Source: Paramicrobacterium sp051513965
GTDB taxonomy: Bacteria > Actinomycetota > Actinomycetes > Actinomycetales > Microbacteriaceae
Assembly: GCF_051513965.1 (NCBI RefSeq)
Contig: NZ_CP195847.1
Location: 2,356,001 to 2,420,000 of the forward strand
Direction: 5' to 3'
Length of the DNA stretch: 64,000 bases
Shown here in pieces: positions 57,281-64,000 of the stretch (position 1 is its first letter; the number at the start of each line of letters is the position of its first letter). The notes below the pieces were generated by a model. It made no database searches, was not told the DNA's origin, and was given only the letters and a program-made list of their open reading frames with translations. The position numbers were made by a program, and so were the translations under genes.

Positions 57281-59011
57281 ATGCGACGACATCCACTGCT
57301 CATCGGCGCCGCAGCGACGCCGCTGCTCGCGTTCGGTCTGGTCTCGACCCCAGCCGCTGCCGCGGAGGGCGATCTCATCGTGAACGGCGGCTTCGAAAGC
57401 GGCACGTCCGGGTGGTCCTGCTCAGCGGCCGAAACGGTTTCAGACCCTGTCCATGCGGGAGCGAGCGCGTTGAGCGGCGCGGCGAGCGCCTGGGACAACG
57501 CAACGTGCTCTCAGACCGTGGCCGTGCAGCCCGACACGGAGTACACGCTCTCCGGCTTCGTGCAGGGAAGCTACGTCTACCTCGGAGAGTCTGTCACCGG
57601 CGCGAGCACGTGGACGTCGGCATCCTCTTACTCTGAGCTCGAGACCACCTTCACAACAGGAGCGAATCAGACGACCGCGACCGTCTACGTGCACGGGTGG
57701 TACGGACAGGGCAGTTACCTCGCAGACGACATCTCGCTCGTCGGCCCGCAGGGCGAGGTGAGTGTGCCGGATGCCCCGACCGCGGTCGCCGCGGCGGACG
57801 TGACGGACACCGCGGTCACGCTCTCCTGGACGGCGCCGTCCGGTCCCGTGACCGAGTACACGGTGCTCCGCGACGGCCAGCCCGTCGGCACGACAAGCCA
57901 GACGAGCTTCACTGACACGGGCCTCTCGGCCGAGACCGACTACGTCTACACCGTGACCGCAGACAACTCCGCCGGGTCGTCGGCGCCGAGCGAGGCGCTC
58001 ACCGTCACCACCGCGCCCGCAGACTCGGGAGGCGACGGCGACAACGGCGGCGGCGACGATGGGGACGGCGACAACGGAGACGGCGACAACGGCTCGTCAA
58101 CCGGTCCGGCATCCGAACTGCCTGAGCACCTGCTCACCGGCTACTGGCAGAACTTCGACAACGGGGCGACTCCGCTTCGCCTCTCCGACGTTCCGACGTC
58201 GTACGACCTCATCGCCGTCGCGTTCGCCGATGCCGTGAGAACTGACGGCGCCAAGGTCAGCTTCCACGTGGACGAAGGACTCTCCGACGCTCTCGGCGGT
58301 TACACGGAGGACGACGTGATCGCCGACATCGCCGCCCTCCACGAGCGCGGCCAGAAGGTCATCATCTCGGTGGGCGGAGAGCTCGGACGCGTCGTCGTCG
58401 CCAGCTCGTCTGCCGCTGACTCCTTTGCGAACAGCGTCATCGAGCTGATCGAGACCTACGGGTTCGACGGCGTCGACATCGACCTCGAGAACGGTCTCAA
58501 CGCCACGTACATGGAGCAGGCGCTCCGGAAGATCGAGCAGGCTCTGCCCGGCGCGATCATCACGATGGCTCCGCAGACGATCGACATGCTGTCGCCATCG
58601 CGCGAGTACTTCTCGCTCGCACTGGCGATCAAGGACATCCTGACGATCGTCAACACGCAGTACTACAACTCCGGTTCGATGAACGGCTGCGACGGCGGTG
58701 TCTACGCGCAGGGTGACATCGACTTCATCACGACTCAGGCGTGCACGCTGCTGCAGGGCGGTCTTGAGCCGAGCCAGGTCGGCCTCGGTCTGCCGGCATC
58801 GCCGAGCGGAGCGGGCAGCGGCTACGTTCCGACCAGCATGGTGAACGACGCGCTCACCTGCCTCGCGGAGGGTGTCGCCTGCGGCGATTTCACTCCGGAG
58901 ACGACGTGGCCCGGCATCCGCGGCGCCATGACGTGGTCGATCAACTGGGATGCTGACAACGGCTACGCCTTCGCGAACGCTGTGTCCACCCAGCTCGACG
59001 CACTGCCGTGA
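57281..59011 (+). CDS. secreted GH18 chitinase with CBM-like and FnIII domains
   Basis: A 576-residue secreted enzyme degrading chitin. The order is: signal peptide (IGAAATPLLAFGLVSTPAAAA), a CBM4/9- or CBM16-like sandwich (LIVNGGFESGTSGWSC, about 30-165), an FnIII domain (about 168-245), an Asp/Gly-rich linker, and the GH18 barrel (about 285-575). The catalytic motif DGVDIDLE ends in Glu403; SVGGELG and the C-terminal MTWSINWD Trp are also present. ATG 57281 has AAGGAG 4 nt upstream; the frame extending back to 56876 is antisense shadow. A hairpin terminator follows the stop. Confidence 0.94.
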   Translation: MRRHPLLIGAAATPLLAFGLVSTPAAAAEGDLIVNGGFESGTSGWSCSAAETVSDPVHAGASALSGAASAWDNATCSQTVAVQPDTEYTLSGFVQGSYVYLGESVTGASTWTSASSYSELETTFTTGANQTTATVYVHGWYGQGSYLADDISLVGPQGEVSVPDAPTAVAAADVTDTAVTLSWTAPSGPVTEYTVLRDGQPVGTTSQTSFTDTGLSAETDYVYTVTADNSAGSSAPSEALTVTTAPADSGGDGDNGGGDDGDGDNGDGDNGSSTGPASELPEHLLTGYWQNFDNGATPLRLSDVPTSYDLIAVAFADAVRTDGAKVSFHVDEGLSDALGGYTEDDVIADIAALHERGQKVIISVGGELGRVVVASSSAADSFANSVIELIETYGFDGVDIDLENGLNATYMEQALRKIEQALPGAIITMAPQTIDMLSPSREYFSLALAIKDILTIVNTQYYNSGSMNGCDGGVYAQGDIDFITTQACTLLQGGLEPSQVGLGLPASPSGAGSGYVPTSMVNDALTCLAEGVACGDFTPETTWPGIRGAMTWSINWDADNGYAFANAVSTQLDALP

Positions 59012-59016
59012 TGGTT

Positions 59017-59049
59017 CCGCTGCCCGGGGGCGAGGCGCCCGGGCAGCGG
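59017..59049 (+). terminator. GC-rich hairpin terminator after the chitinase gene
   Basis: CCGCTGCCCGGG (59017-59028) pairs perfectly with CCCGGGCAGCGG (59038-59049), 5 nt after the stop codon. There is no clear T-run, so it is a strong hairpin of the actinobacterial type. Confidence 0.75.
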
Positions 59050-59080
59050 CATCCGTTTCGCCGAAATCGCCCCGCGACCT

Positions 59081-59086
59081 TAAGAT
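59081..59086 (+). promoter_or_regulatory. -10 box of argG, leaderless geometry
   Basis: TAAGAT ends 7 nt before the argG ATG (59094); GAGG is only 2 nt from the ATG. This predicts transcription starting at or next to the start codon. Confidence 0.45.
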
Positions 59087-59093
59087 TGAGGCC

Positions 59094-60509
59094 ATGTCCA
59101 AAGTCCTCACCAGTCTTCCCGTCGGCGAGCGCGTCGGCATCGCCTTCTCCGGCGGCCTCGACACGTCCTGCGCCGTCGCGTGGATGCGCCACAACAGCGC
59201 CATCCCCTGCACGTACACCGCTGATATCGGGCAGTACGACGAGCCCGACATCGCATCGGTCCCCGAGCGCGCCACCGAGTACGGCGCTGAGATCTCACGC
59301 CTGGTCGACGCCAAGGCCGCGCTCGTCGAAGAGGGGCTCGTCGCCCTCCAGTGCGGCGCCTTCCACATCCGCAGCGGAGGCAAGACCTACTTCAACACCA
59401 CGCCTCTCGGCCGCGCCGTGACGGGCACCATGCTCGTGCGCGCTATGAAGGAAGACGGCGTCGACATCTGGGGCGACGGGTCGACCTACAAGGGCAACGA
59501 CATCGAGCGCTTCTACCGGTACGGGCTGCTCGCGAACCCGCGCCTGCGGATCTACAAGCCCTGGCTCGACGCTCAGTTCGTCGCCGAGCTCGGCGGCCGC
59601 CAGGAGATGAGCGAGTGGCTCGTCGAGCACGGCTTCCCGTACCGCGACTCGCCGGAGAAGGCTTACTCGACCGATGCGAACATCTGGGGCGCCACCCACG
59701 AGGCGAAGACTCTCGAGCACCTCGACGCCGGAGTGGACATCGTCGAGCCGATCATGGGCGTCGCCGCGTGGCGCGATGACGTCGAGGTGAAGACCGAAGA
59801 GGTCACCGTCACATTCGACGAGGGCCGCCCGGTTGCGATCAACGGGGTCGAGTTCGAGGATGCCGTCGCACTCGTGCACGAGGCGAACACGATCGGCGGG
59901 CGTCACGGTCTCGGCGTCTCGGACCAGATCGAGAACCGCATCATCGAGGCGAAGAGCCGCGGCATCTACGAAGCCCCGGGCATGGCCCTTCTGCATATAA
60001 CGTACGAGCGTCTGCTCAACGCGATCCACAATGAGGACACCATCGCGAACTATCACCAGGAGGGTCGTCGCCTCGGCCGCCTGATGTACGAGGGACGCTG
60101 GCTCGACCCGCAGTCGTTCATGCTGCGCGAATCGATCGTGCGCTGGGTCGGCTCCGCCGTCACCGGCTCCGTCACTCTGCGTCTGCGGCGCGGCGACGAC
60201 TACACGATCGTCGACACGCAGGGTCCGCGCCTCAGCTACCACCCCGACAAGCTCTCGATGGAGCGCGTCGAGAACGCAGCGTTCGACCCGACCGACCGCA
60301 TCGGTCAGCTCACCATGCGCAATCTCGACATCGCTGATTCTCGTTCGCGCCTCGAGCAGTACACAGCGCAGGGCATCGTCTCGGGTGAGACCGCCAAGTT
60401 CATGGGCAAGCTCGAAGAGGGCGAAGCCGCGGCGATCTCCGCGGGTGCGGGCACGACGGATGCCGAGAGCGCACTCGACTCCGCCGCGATGGAGTTCGGC
60501 GTCGACTGA
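59094..60509 (+). CDS. argG: argininosuccinate synthase
   Basis: ATP-dependent joining of citrulline and aspartate in arginine synthesis. The 471-residue protein is the longer form found in enterobacteria and many actinobacteria. The P-loop-like IAFSGGLDTSCAVAWM is near the N-terminus; YTADIGQYDE, GKTYFNTTPLGRAVTGTMLV, IWGDGSTYKGNDIERFYRYG and RDSPEKAYSTDANIWGATHEAKTLE follow. No other arg genes are adjacent, so it stands apart from the usual argCJBDFR cluster. A strong intrinsic terminator follows directly. Confidence 0.97.
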   Translation: MSKVLTSLPVGERVGIAFSGGLDTSCAVAWMRHNSAIPCTYTADIGQYDEPDIASVPERATEYGAEISRLVDAKAALVEEGLVALQCGAFHIRSGGKTYFNTTPLGRAVTGTMLVRAMKEDGVDIWGDGSTYKGNDIERFYRYGLLANPRLRIYKPWLDAQFVAELGGRQEMSEWLVEHGFPYRDSPEKAYSTDANIWGATHEAKTLEHLDAGVDIVEPIMGVAAWRDDVEVKTEEVTVTFDEGRPVAINGVEFEDAVALVHEANTIGGRHGLGVSDQIENRIIEAKSRGIYEAPGMALLHITYERLLNAIHNEDTIANYHQEGRRLGRLMYEGRWLDPQSFMLRESIVRWVGSAVTGSVTLRLRRGDDYTIVDTQGPRLSYHPDKLSMERVENAAFDPTDRIGQLTMRNLDIADSRSRLEQYTAQGIVSGETAKFMGKLEEGEAAAISAGAGTTDAESALDSAAMEFGVD

Positions 60510-60524
60510 TCGTCGCTGCACGCG

Positions 60525-60557
60525 AATGGGCCAGGTTCCTCGAGAACCTGGCCCATT
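60525..60557 (+). terminator. intrinsic terminator of argG
   Basis: AATGGGCCAGGTTC (60525-60538) pairs perfectly over 14 bp with GAACCTGGCCCATT (60544-60557), then TTCG. It begins 15 nt after the argG stop; the clearest terminator in the window. Confidence 0.9.
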
Positions 60558-60675
60558 TTCGTGCGCGGAACCGGTCCGTGAGTATGCACGGTGTGGTTCT
60601 TCTGTCAAGGGATTGTCGCTCACCCTCGTTCGCTCAAGACTCTGAAGGAGAAGCGCGACGTCGAAAGGAGACCAC

Positions 60676-60894
60676 ATGCCCGAGAGAGACGATGTGCTGC
60701 CCTCGATCGAAACCTGGTGGCCGCACCTCACCGTCGGAGCCCGACACGAGGTGCTGAGCGACACCACGGCGCCGCTCGACGACCGCGTCGTCAGAGAGAT
60801 CGAGCGCATCTGCGATACGCGGATCGAGCACCGGCCGCGGCTGAGCGACGACGACAGACACTTCATCGCGACGCAAGGCGAGACGGTCGACTGA
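60676..60894 (+). CDS. small hypothetical protein (72 residues)
   Basis: A 72-residue cytosolic protein with a good SD (AAAGGAG) before its ATG. It is charged and helical, containing EVLSDTTAPLDDRVVREIERICD and ending in FIATQGETVD. I recognise no family. It leads a same-strand group with the 27-residue membrane peptide, the DUF6766 protein and the amino-acid permease, so it may belong to a membrane or stress-type operon. Confidence 0.6.
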   Translation: MPERDDVLPSIETWWPHLTVGARHEVLSDTTAPLDDRVVREIERICDTRIEHRPRLSDDDRHFIATQGETVD

Positions 60895-60947
60895 TCTCGT
60901 TCGAGGGCACTGGCGCGCATCCGCGTGCCGCGATGAAAGGAGTCCAT

Positions 60948-61031
60948 ATGCGAGTCGTCTACTTCCTGACGCTCGTCGTCATCTTCGGGGGCCTTCTCCT
61001 CATGCTGCTCGTTCCTCTTCTGGGGCGGTGA
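60948..61031 (+). CDS. 27-residue single-helix membrane peptide
   Basis: Too short for automatic gene calls: ATG 60948 with AAAGGAG (60936-60942) 5 nt upstream encodes MRVVYFLTLVVIFGG and continues hydrophobically to LLGR at the stop (61029-61031). It is one transmembrane helix with Arg at each end. Its stop overlaps the next start (GTGA, 61028), so it is translationally coupled to the DUF6766 gene, arguing that it is truly expressed. Confidence 0.6.
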   Translation: MRVVYFLTLVVIFGGLLLMLLVPLLGR

Positions 61032-61711
61032 TCAGCGTGGCACGTGCATTCCGTGAAAACGGCCTCACCATCGTGCTCGCCGTTCTGTTCTTCGCCGTCC
61101 TGTTCGGCCAGGCCATCAGCGGGCAGGCACTGTACAACGAAGAGCAGATCACGTATGGCCTGCCTGTCGTCTCGCTGCTCGACTACATCACGTCGTCGGC
61201 GTTCGTCGTCGATGTCGCCGAGAACTGGCAGTCCGAGTACCTTCAATTCCTGCTCTTCATCGTGGCCACCATCTGGCTCGTCCAGAAGGGCTCGCCCGAG
61301 TCGAAGAGCCCAGGCATGGAGGGTATAGAGAGCGACGAAGATCAGCGCCTCGGCACGTTCATCCGCGAGAACTCCCCTCGGTGGGCGAAGCGTGGCGGCT
61401 GGCGATTGGTCCTCTACTCGAACTCTCTCGTCATCGTCATGGCGGCGATCTTCTTCTTCTCGTGGTGGGTGCAGGCGGCTGCGGGCCACATCGACTACAA
61501 CCAGGACCAGATCGCGATGCACGAGCCGACGATCACGCTCACGGACTATCTCGTCTCGCCCGACTTCTGGAACCGCACACTGCAGAACTGGCAGTCCGAG
61601 ATTCTCGCGGTCGGGAGCATGGCCGTGCTGTCGATCTACCTGCGCCAGCGCGGATCACCGCAGTCGAAGCCGGTCGGCGCTCCGCACGACACCACGGCTG
61701 AGGCGGGCTGA
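61028..61711 (+). CDS. DUF6766 family membrane protein (internal duplication)
   Basis: A 227-residue protein with a clear internal repeat: each half has a transmembrane helix, a YN[EQ][ED]Q segment, a [LT]DY[IL] turn, ENWQSE or QNWQSE, a second helix, and the basic ending KGSPESK or RGSPQSK. This pattern is that of DUF6766 proteins, of unknown function in actinobacteria. GTG start overlaps the 27-residue peptide stop. The permease gene follows 3 bp after its stop. Confidence 0.8.
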   Translation: MISVARAFRENGLTIVLAVLFFAVLFGQAISGQALYNEEQITYGLPVVSLLDYITSSAFVVDVAENWQSEYLQFLLFIVATIWLVQKGSPESKSPGMEGIESDEDQRLGTFIRENSPRWAKRGGWRLVLYSNSLVIVMAAIFFFSWWVQAAAGHIDYNQDQIAMHEPTITLTDYLVSPDFWNRTLQNWQSEILAVGSMAVLSIYLRQRGSPQSKPVGAPHDTTAEAG

Positions 61712-61714
61712 CCA

Positions 61715-63028
61715 ATGACGACCGATTCCACTCCTCCGCCGCGTCTGCGCCGTGCCATCACCGGTACGCTCCTCTTCGCGTTCATTCTCGGCGATGTCCT
61801 CGGCGCTGGCATCTATGCACTCATGGGCGTGCTCTCGGCGAAGGTCGGCGGGATGCTCTGGGCACCGCTCATCGTCGCGCTGGCGCTCGCTCTGCTGACC
61901 GCCGGCTCGTACGCCGAGCTCGTGACGAAGTATCCCCGTGCGGGCGGCGCGGCGGTCTTCGCCGAACGGGCTTTCAAGAACAGGCCCATCTCGTTCCTTG
62001 TCGGATACTGCATGCTGGCCGCCGGCGTGACGAGCGCAGCCGGCCTTGCCATCGCGTTCGCCGGCGACTATCTCGGCACGTTCATCGACATTCCCGTCAC
62101 CCTGGCCGCGGTGATCTTCCTCGCCATCGTCGCCGCTCTGAACATGCGCGGCATCAAGGAGTCACTCGGGGCAAACCTCGTCATGACGACGATCGAGGTC
62201 AGCGGGCTTGTGGTCGTGATCGTCGTCGTCGCGATCTTCGTCGGCGGCGGCGACGGTGACCTCTCGCGCGCTCTCGAGCTTCCCGGAGGATCGGGGTTCG
62301 TCGGCTCCATCCTCGCTGGAGCGATCATCGCCTACTACTCGTTCGTCGGCTTCGAGACGTCTGCGAACGTCATCGAAGAGGTGAAGAACCCGACGAGGAC
62401 GTATCCCCGCGCGCTGTTCGGAGCGCTCATCACAGCCGGGGTTGTCTATGTGCTGGTCGGGATCGCTAGCGCCGCCGCGCTGCCGAGCGCGGATTTGCAG
62501 GAGTCGAGCGGCCCTCTGCTCGCGGTCGTGAAGGCGACGGGAGTGAGTGTGCCTGCGTGGCTGTTCAGTCTCATCGCACTCATCGCGGTGGCGAACGGCG
62601 CACTCCTGACCATGATCATGACGAGCCGACTCACCTACGGAATGTCAGAGCAGGACCTCCTGCCTCGCGTCCTCTCGCGCGTGCTCCCCGGAAGGAAGAC
62701 CCCGTGGGCGGCCATCGTCGCGACGACGATCGTGGCGATGCTGCTCACCCTCATCGGCGACCTCGCAACGCTCGCCGAGACGGTCGTTCTTCTGCTGCTC
62801 TTCGTCTTCCTCAGCACCAACGTGTCGGTGCTCGTGCTGCGCCGCGAAAAGGTCGAGCACGAACACTTCCGCGTGTGGACGGTGATCCCCTACCTCGGAG
62901 CGGCCTCCTGCATCGTCCTCATGACTCAGCAGCGACCGATCGTCTGGCTGTTCGGTGCGGGTCTTCTCGCCGTCGGCGGCATCCTGTTCGGACTCGCCCA
63001 GTGGGGCCGCCGACGGGAGAAGCGCTGA
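61715..63028 (+). CDS. APC-family amino acid permease
   Basis: A 437-residue, 12-helix transporter of the amino acid-polyamine-organocation superfamily. The first helix has the substrate-binding GAGIYALMGV break, helix 6 has AYYSFVGFETSANVIEEVKNP, and LTYGMSEQDLLPRVL is the characteristic loop after helix 8. It likely imports an amino acid with a proton. It is the last gene in the small plus-strand operon. Its stop lies within a 14-bp palindrome shared with the convergent gene stop. Confidence 0.9.
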   Translation: MTTDSTPPPRLRRAITGTLLFAFILGDVLGAGIYALMGVLSAKVGGMLWAPLIVALALALLTAGSYAELVTKYPRAGGAAVFAERAFKNRPISFLVGYCMLAAGVTSAAGLAIAFAGDYLGTFIDIPVTLAAVIFLAIVAALNMRGIKESLGANLVMTTIEVSGLVVVIVVVAIFVGGGDGDLSRALELPGGSGFVGSILAGAIIAYYSFVGFETSANVIEEVKNPTRTYPRALFGALITAGVVYVLVGIASAAALPSADLQESSGPLLAVVKATGVSVPAWLFSLIALIAVANGALLTMIMTSRLTYGMSEQDLLPRVLSRVLPGRKTPWAAIVATTIVAMLLTLIGDLATLAETVVLLLLFVFLSTNVSVLVLRREKVEHEHFRVWTVIPYLGAASCIVLMTQQRPIVWLFGAGLLAVGGILFGLAQWGRRREKR

Positions 63029-63038
63029 GTCGACTCAG
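63025..63038. other. 14-bp palindrome containing both convergent stop codons
   Basis: CTGAGTCGACTCAG includes the TGA of the permease (63026-63028) and, on the other strand, the TGA of the osmoprotectant gene (63037-63035). It may help end both transcripts, but is short and may be chance. Confidence 0.3.
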
Positions 63039-63964
63039 TCGAGACCGTTCTCAGCGAGCCAGTCCTTCGCGATCGTGGCGGGCGACGCCTTCTCCTCACC
63101 CTGGTTGCGACCGTTCATGCTGATGAGTGCCTCGGTCGTGAGTTTCGCGGAGACCGCGTTGAGAGCCTTCACGACCTCGTCGCCCGCGGCATCCGAGTTG
63201 ATCAAGGGCAGGACGTTCTGCGGCAGAATCAGGTTCTCGGGATCGTCGAGCGTCACGAACCCGTTGTCTTCGATCGCCGGGGTCGTCGAGAAGATGTCAG
63301 CGACGTTCACAGTTCCGTTCACGAGAGCGTCAACGGTCAACGGCCCACCGGAGTCGTTGATGGCCGTGAACTCGATGTTGTCGGCGGGCACGCCATACAC
63401 ATCGGTCAGCCCTTGAGGTCCGTAGGGACGCTCCTTGAGCTCCGGATTGCCCCCGACGACGATCTTCTCGTCGACGTTCGCGAGGTCGGCGAGGCTCGTC
63501 AGGTCGTACTTCTCAGCGAAGTCCTTCGTGACGTTGTAGCTGTCTTTGTCTTCGGCCTTCGCCTGGTCGAGAACTTCGAAGCCCTCGGGCACAGCCTCGG
63601 ACAGCGCGTCGAAGACCTCCTCGCTCGATGAGGCATCCGAGCTGTCGTCGTAGTACTGCAGCAGGTTTCCGGAGTACTCCGGAATCAGGTCGATCGAGCC
63701 GTCCTCCAGTGCCGAGATGTAAACGTCTCGCTGACCGATCTGCATCGTGCGCTCGACCGTGATGCCCTGCGCCTCGAGAGCCTGCGCGTAGATCTCGGCG
63801 ATGATCTCCGACTCCGCGAACCCTGCCGAGCCGACCTTCACCGTCGAGTCTCCGCCGGACGAGTCGCCGCCTCCGGAGATCGTCTCGCTGCTGCCACAGG
63901 CGCTGAGCGCGAGCGCCGCTGTGAGCGCAAGCGCGGTCGCGCCGATTCGTCGTGCTCTGATCAT
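63035..63964 (-). CDS. glycine betaine/osmoprotectant ABC transporter substrate-binding lipoprotein (OpuCC/ProX-like)
   Basis: A 309-residue lipoprotein with lipobox LALSACGSS (Cys23) and a Ser/Gly/Asp-rich linker. The OpuAC-type binding domain begins VKVGSAGFAESEIIAEIYAQALEAQG, has DLIPEYSGNLLQYY, NPELKERPYGPQGL and TVNVADIFSTTPAI, typical of quaternary amine binders (OpuCC/OsmF). ATG 63964 has GAAGGGA upstream. It is the only part of the ABC system in the window; permease and ATPase genes may lie beyond the right edge. Confidence 0.93.
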   Translation of the reverse strand: MIRARRIGATALALTAALALSACGSSETISGGGDSSGGDSTVKVGSAGFAESEIIAEIYAQALEAQGITVERTMQIGQRDVYISALEDGSIDLIPEYSGNLLQYYDDSSDASSSEEVFDALSEAVPEGFEVLDQAKAEDKDSYNVTKDFAEKYDLTSLADLANVDEKIVVGGNPELKERPYGPQGLTDVYGVPADNIEFTAINDSGGPLTVDALVNGTVNVADIFSTTPAIEDNGFVTLDDPENLILPQNVLPLINSDAAGDEVVKALNAVSAKLTTEALISMNGRNQGEEKASPATIAKDWLAENGLD

Positions 63965-64000
63965 GTTGTGTTCCCTTCTGTGGACTCTCTTCTCGGTGCG

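Noticed and set aside
58097..59383. 428-residue minus-strand frame across the chitinase gene
   Set aside because: Antisense shadow of the GH18 domain and of the argG start region.
59295..60947. 550-residue minus-strand frame across argG and its terminator
   Set aside because: Antisense to argG and runs through a perfect terminator hairpin; no motif.

Overview
The window reads as chromosomal DNA of a high-GC actinobacterium, most likely a Microbacteriaceae member close to Microbacterium. The support is the GC-rich codon use with frequent GGATGCC/GCATCC strings, the small PurS/PurQ/PurL form of FGAM synthase, DUF3817 and DUF3151 proteins, mycothiol-type DinB enzymes, actinobacterial two-component and ABC/FtsX families, and several genes whose -10 box lies only 5-7 nt before the start codon (leaderless style). 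I see no rRNA, tRNA, CRISPR array, insertion sequence or phage module, and no gene-free stretch longer than 300 bases.

Layout. 1-10.6 kb: start of a drug-type MFS exporter (cut by the left edge), purC, a VOC dioxygenase-like gene, an HSL-type hydrolase, a coupled FAD oxidase/phosphonatase-like pair, a NarL-type two-component system, purS-purQ, and three small membrane protein genes ending at a strong terminator. 10.6-17.7 kb: a 1432-residue LPXTG wall protein with seven DUF11 repeats, divergent from a MalT-type LuxR regulator, with MalT-box-like repeats between them. 17.8-22.3 kb: purL, a DHFR-like reductase, and a sugar porter behind a structured leader. 22.3-27.9 kb: a TetR regulator divergent from an MMPL exporter fused to a dead ABC-ATPase-like domain, followed by a YhgE/Pip protein; three 17-bp tandem operator-like sites lie between them.

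27.9-46.6 kb is the accessory core: a type VII secretion (T7SS) locus. It holds an orphan Imm33/DUF2185-like immunity gene, several unknown membrane, lipoprotein and secreted proteins, an EssC/EccC ATPase carrying a ubiquitin-like plus FHA N-terminus, and a zinc-ribbon/FHA protein. On the opposite strand an operon encodes three WXG100-type proteins, a 1570-residue effector and three putative immunity proteins. The effector appears to carry three different toxin domains in series: papain-fold deamidase-like, TNT NADase-like and EsaD-like nuclease. One immunity protein joins an EsaG/YezG-like domain to a TNT-like domain that has lost its catalytic residues. No EccB, EccD, EccE, EsaA/EssA/EssB or mycosin is recognisable in the locus.

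46.7-64 kb returns to housekeeping genes: an SDR and chorismate mutase, an ABC/FtsX exporter, an acetyltransferase and lactonase pair, a DinB-type enzyme, a deletion scar joining the tails of an SDR and a TetR gene, a GH15 enzyme, purA with DUF3151, a secreted GH18 chitinase with its own promoter and operator, argG with a strong terminator, a small operon (72-aa protein, 27-aa membrane peptide, DUF6766 protein, APC permease), and an osmoprotectant-binding lipoprotein at the right edge.

Purine genes (purC, purSQ, purL, purA) are scattered across the window and separated by unrelated genes. Function calls rest on motif recognition by eye; no database search was run.
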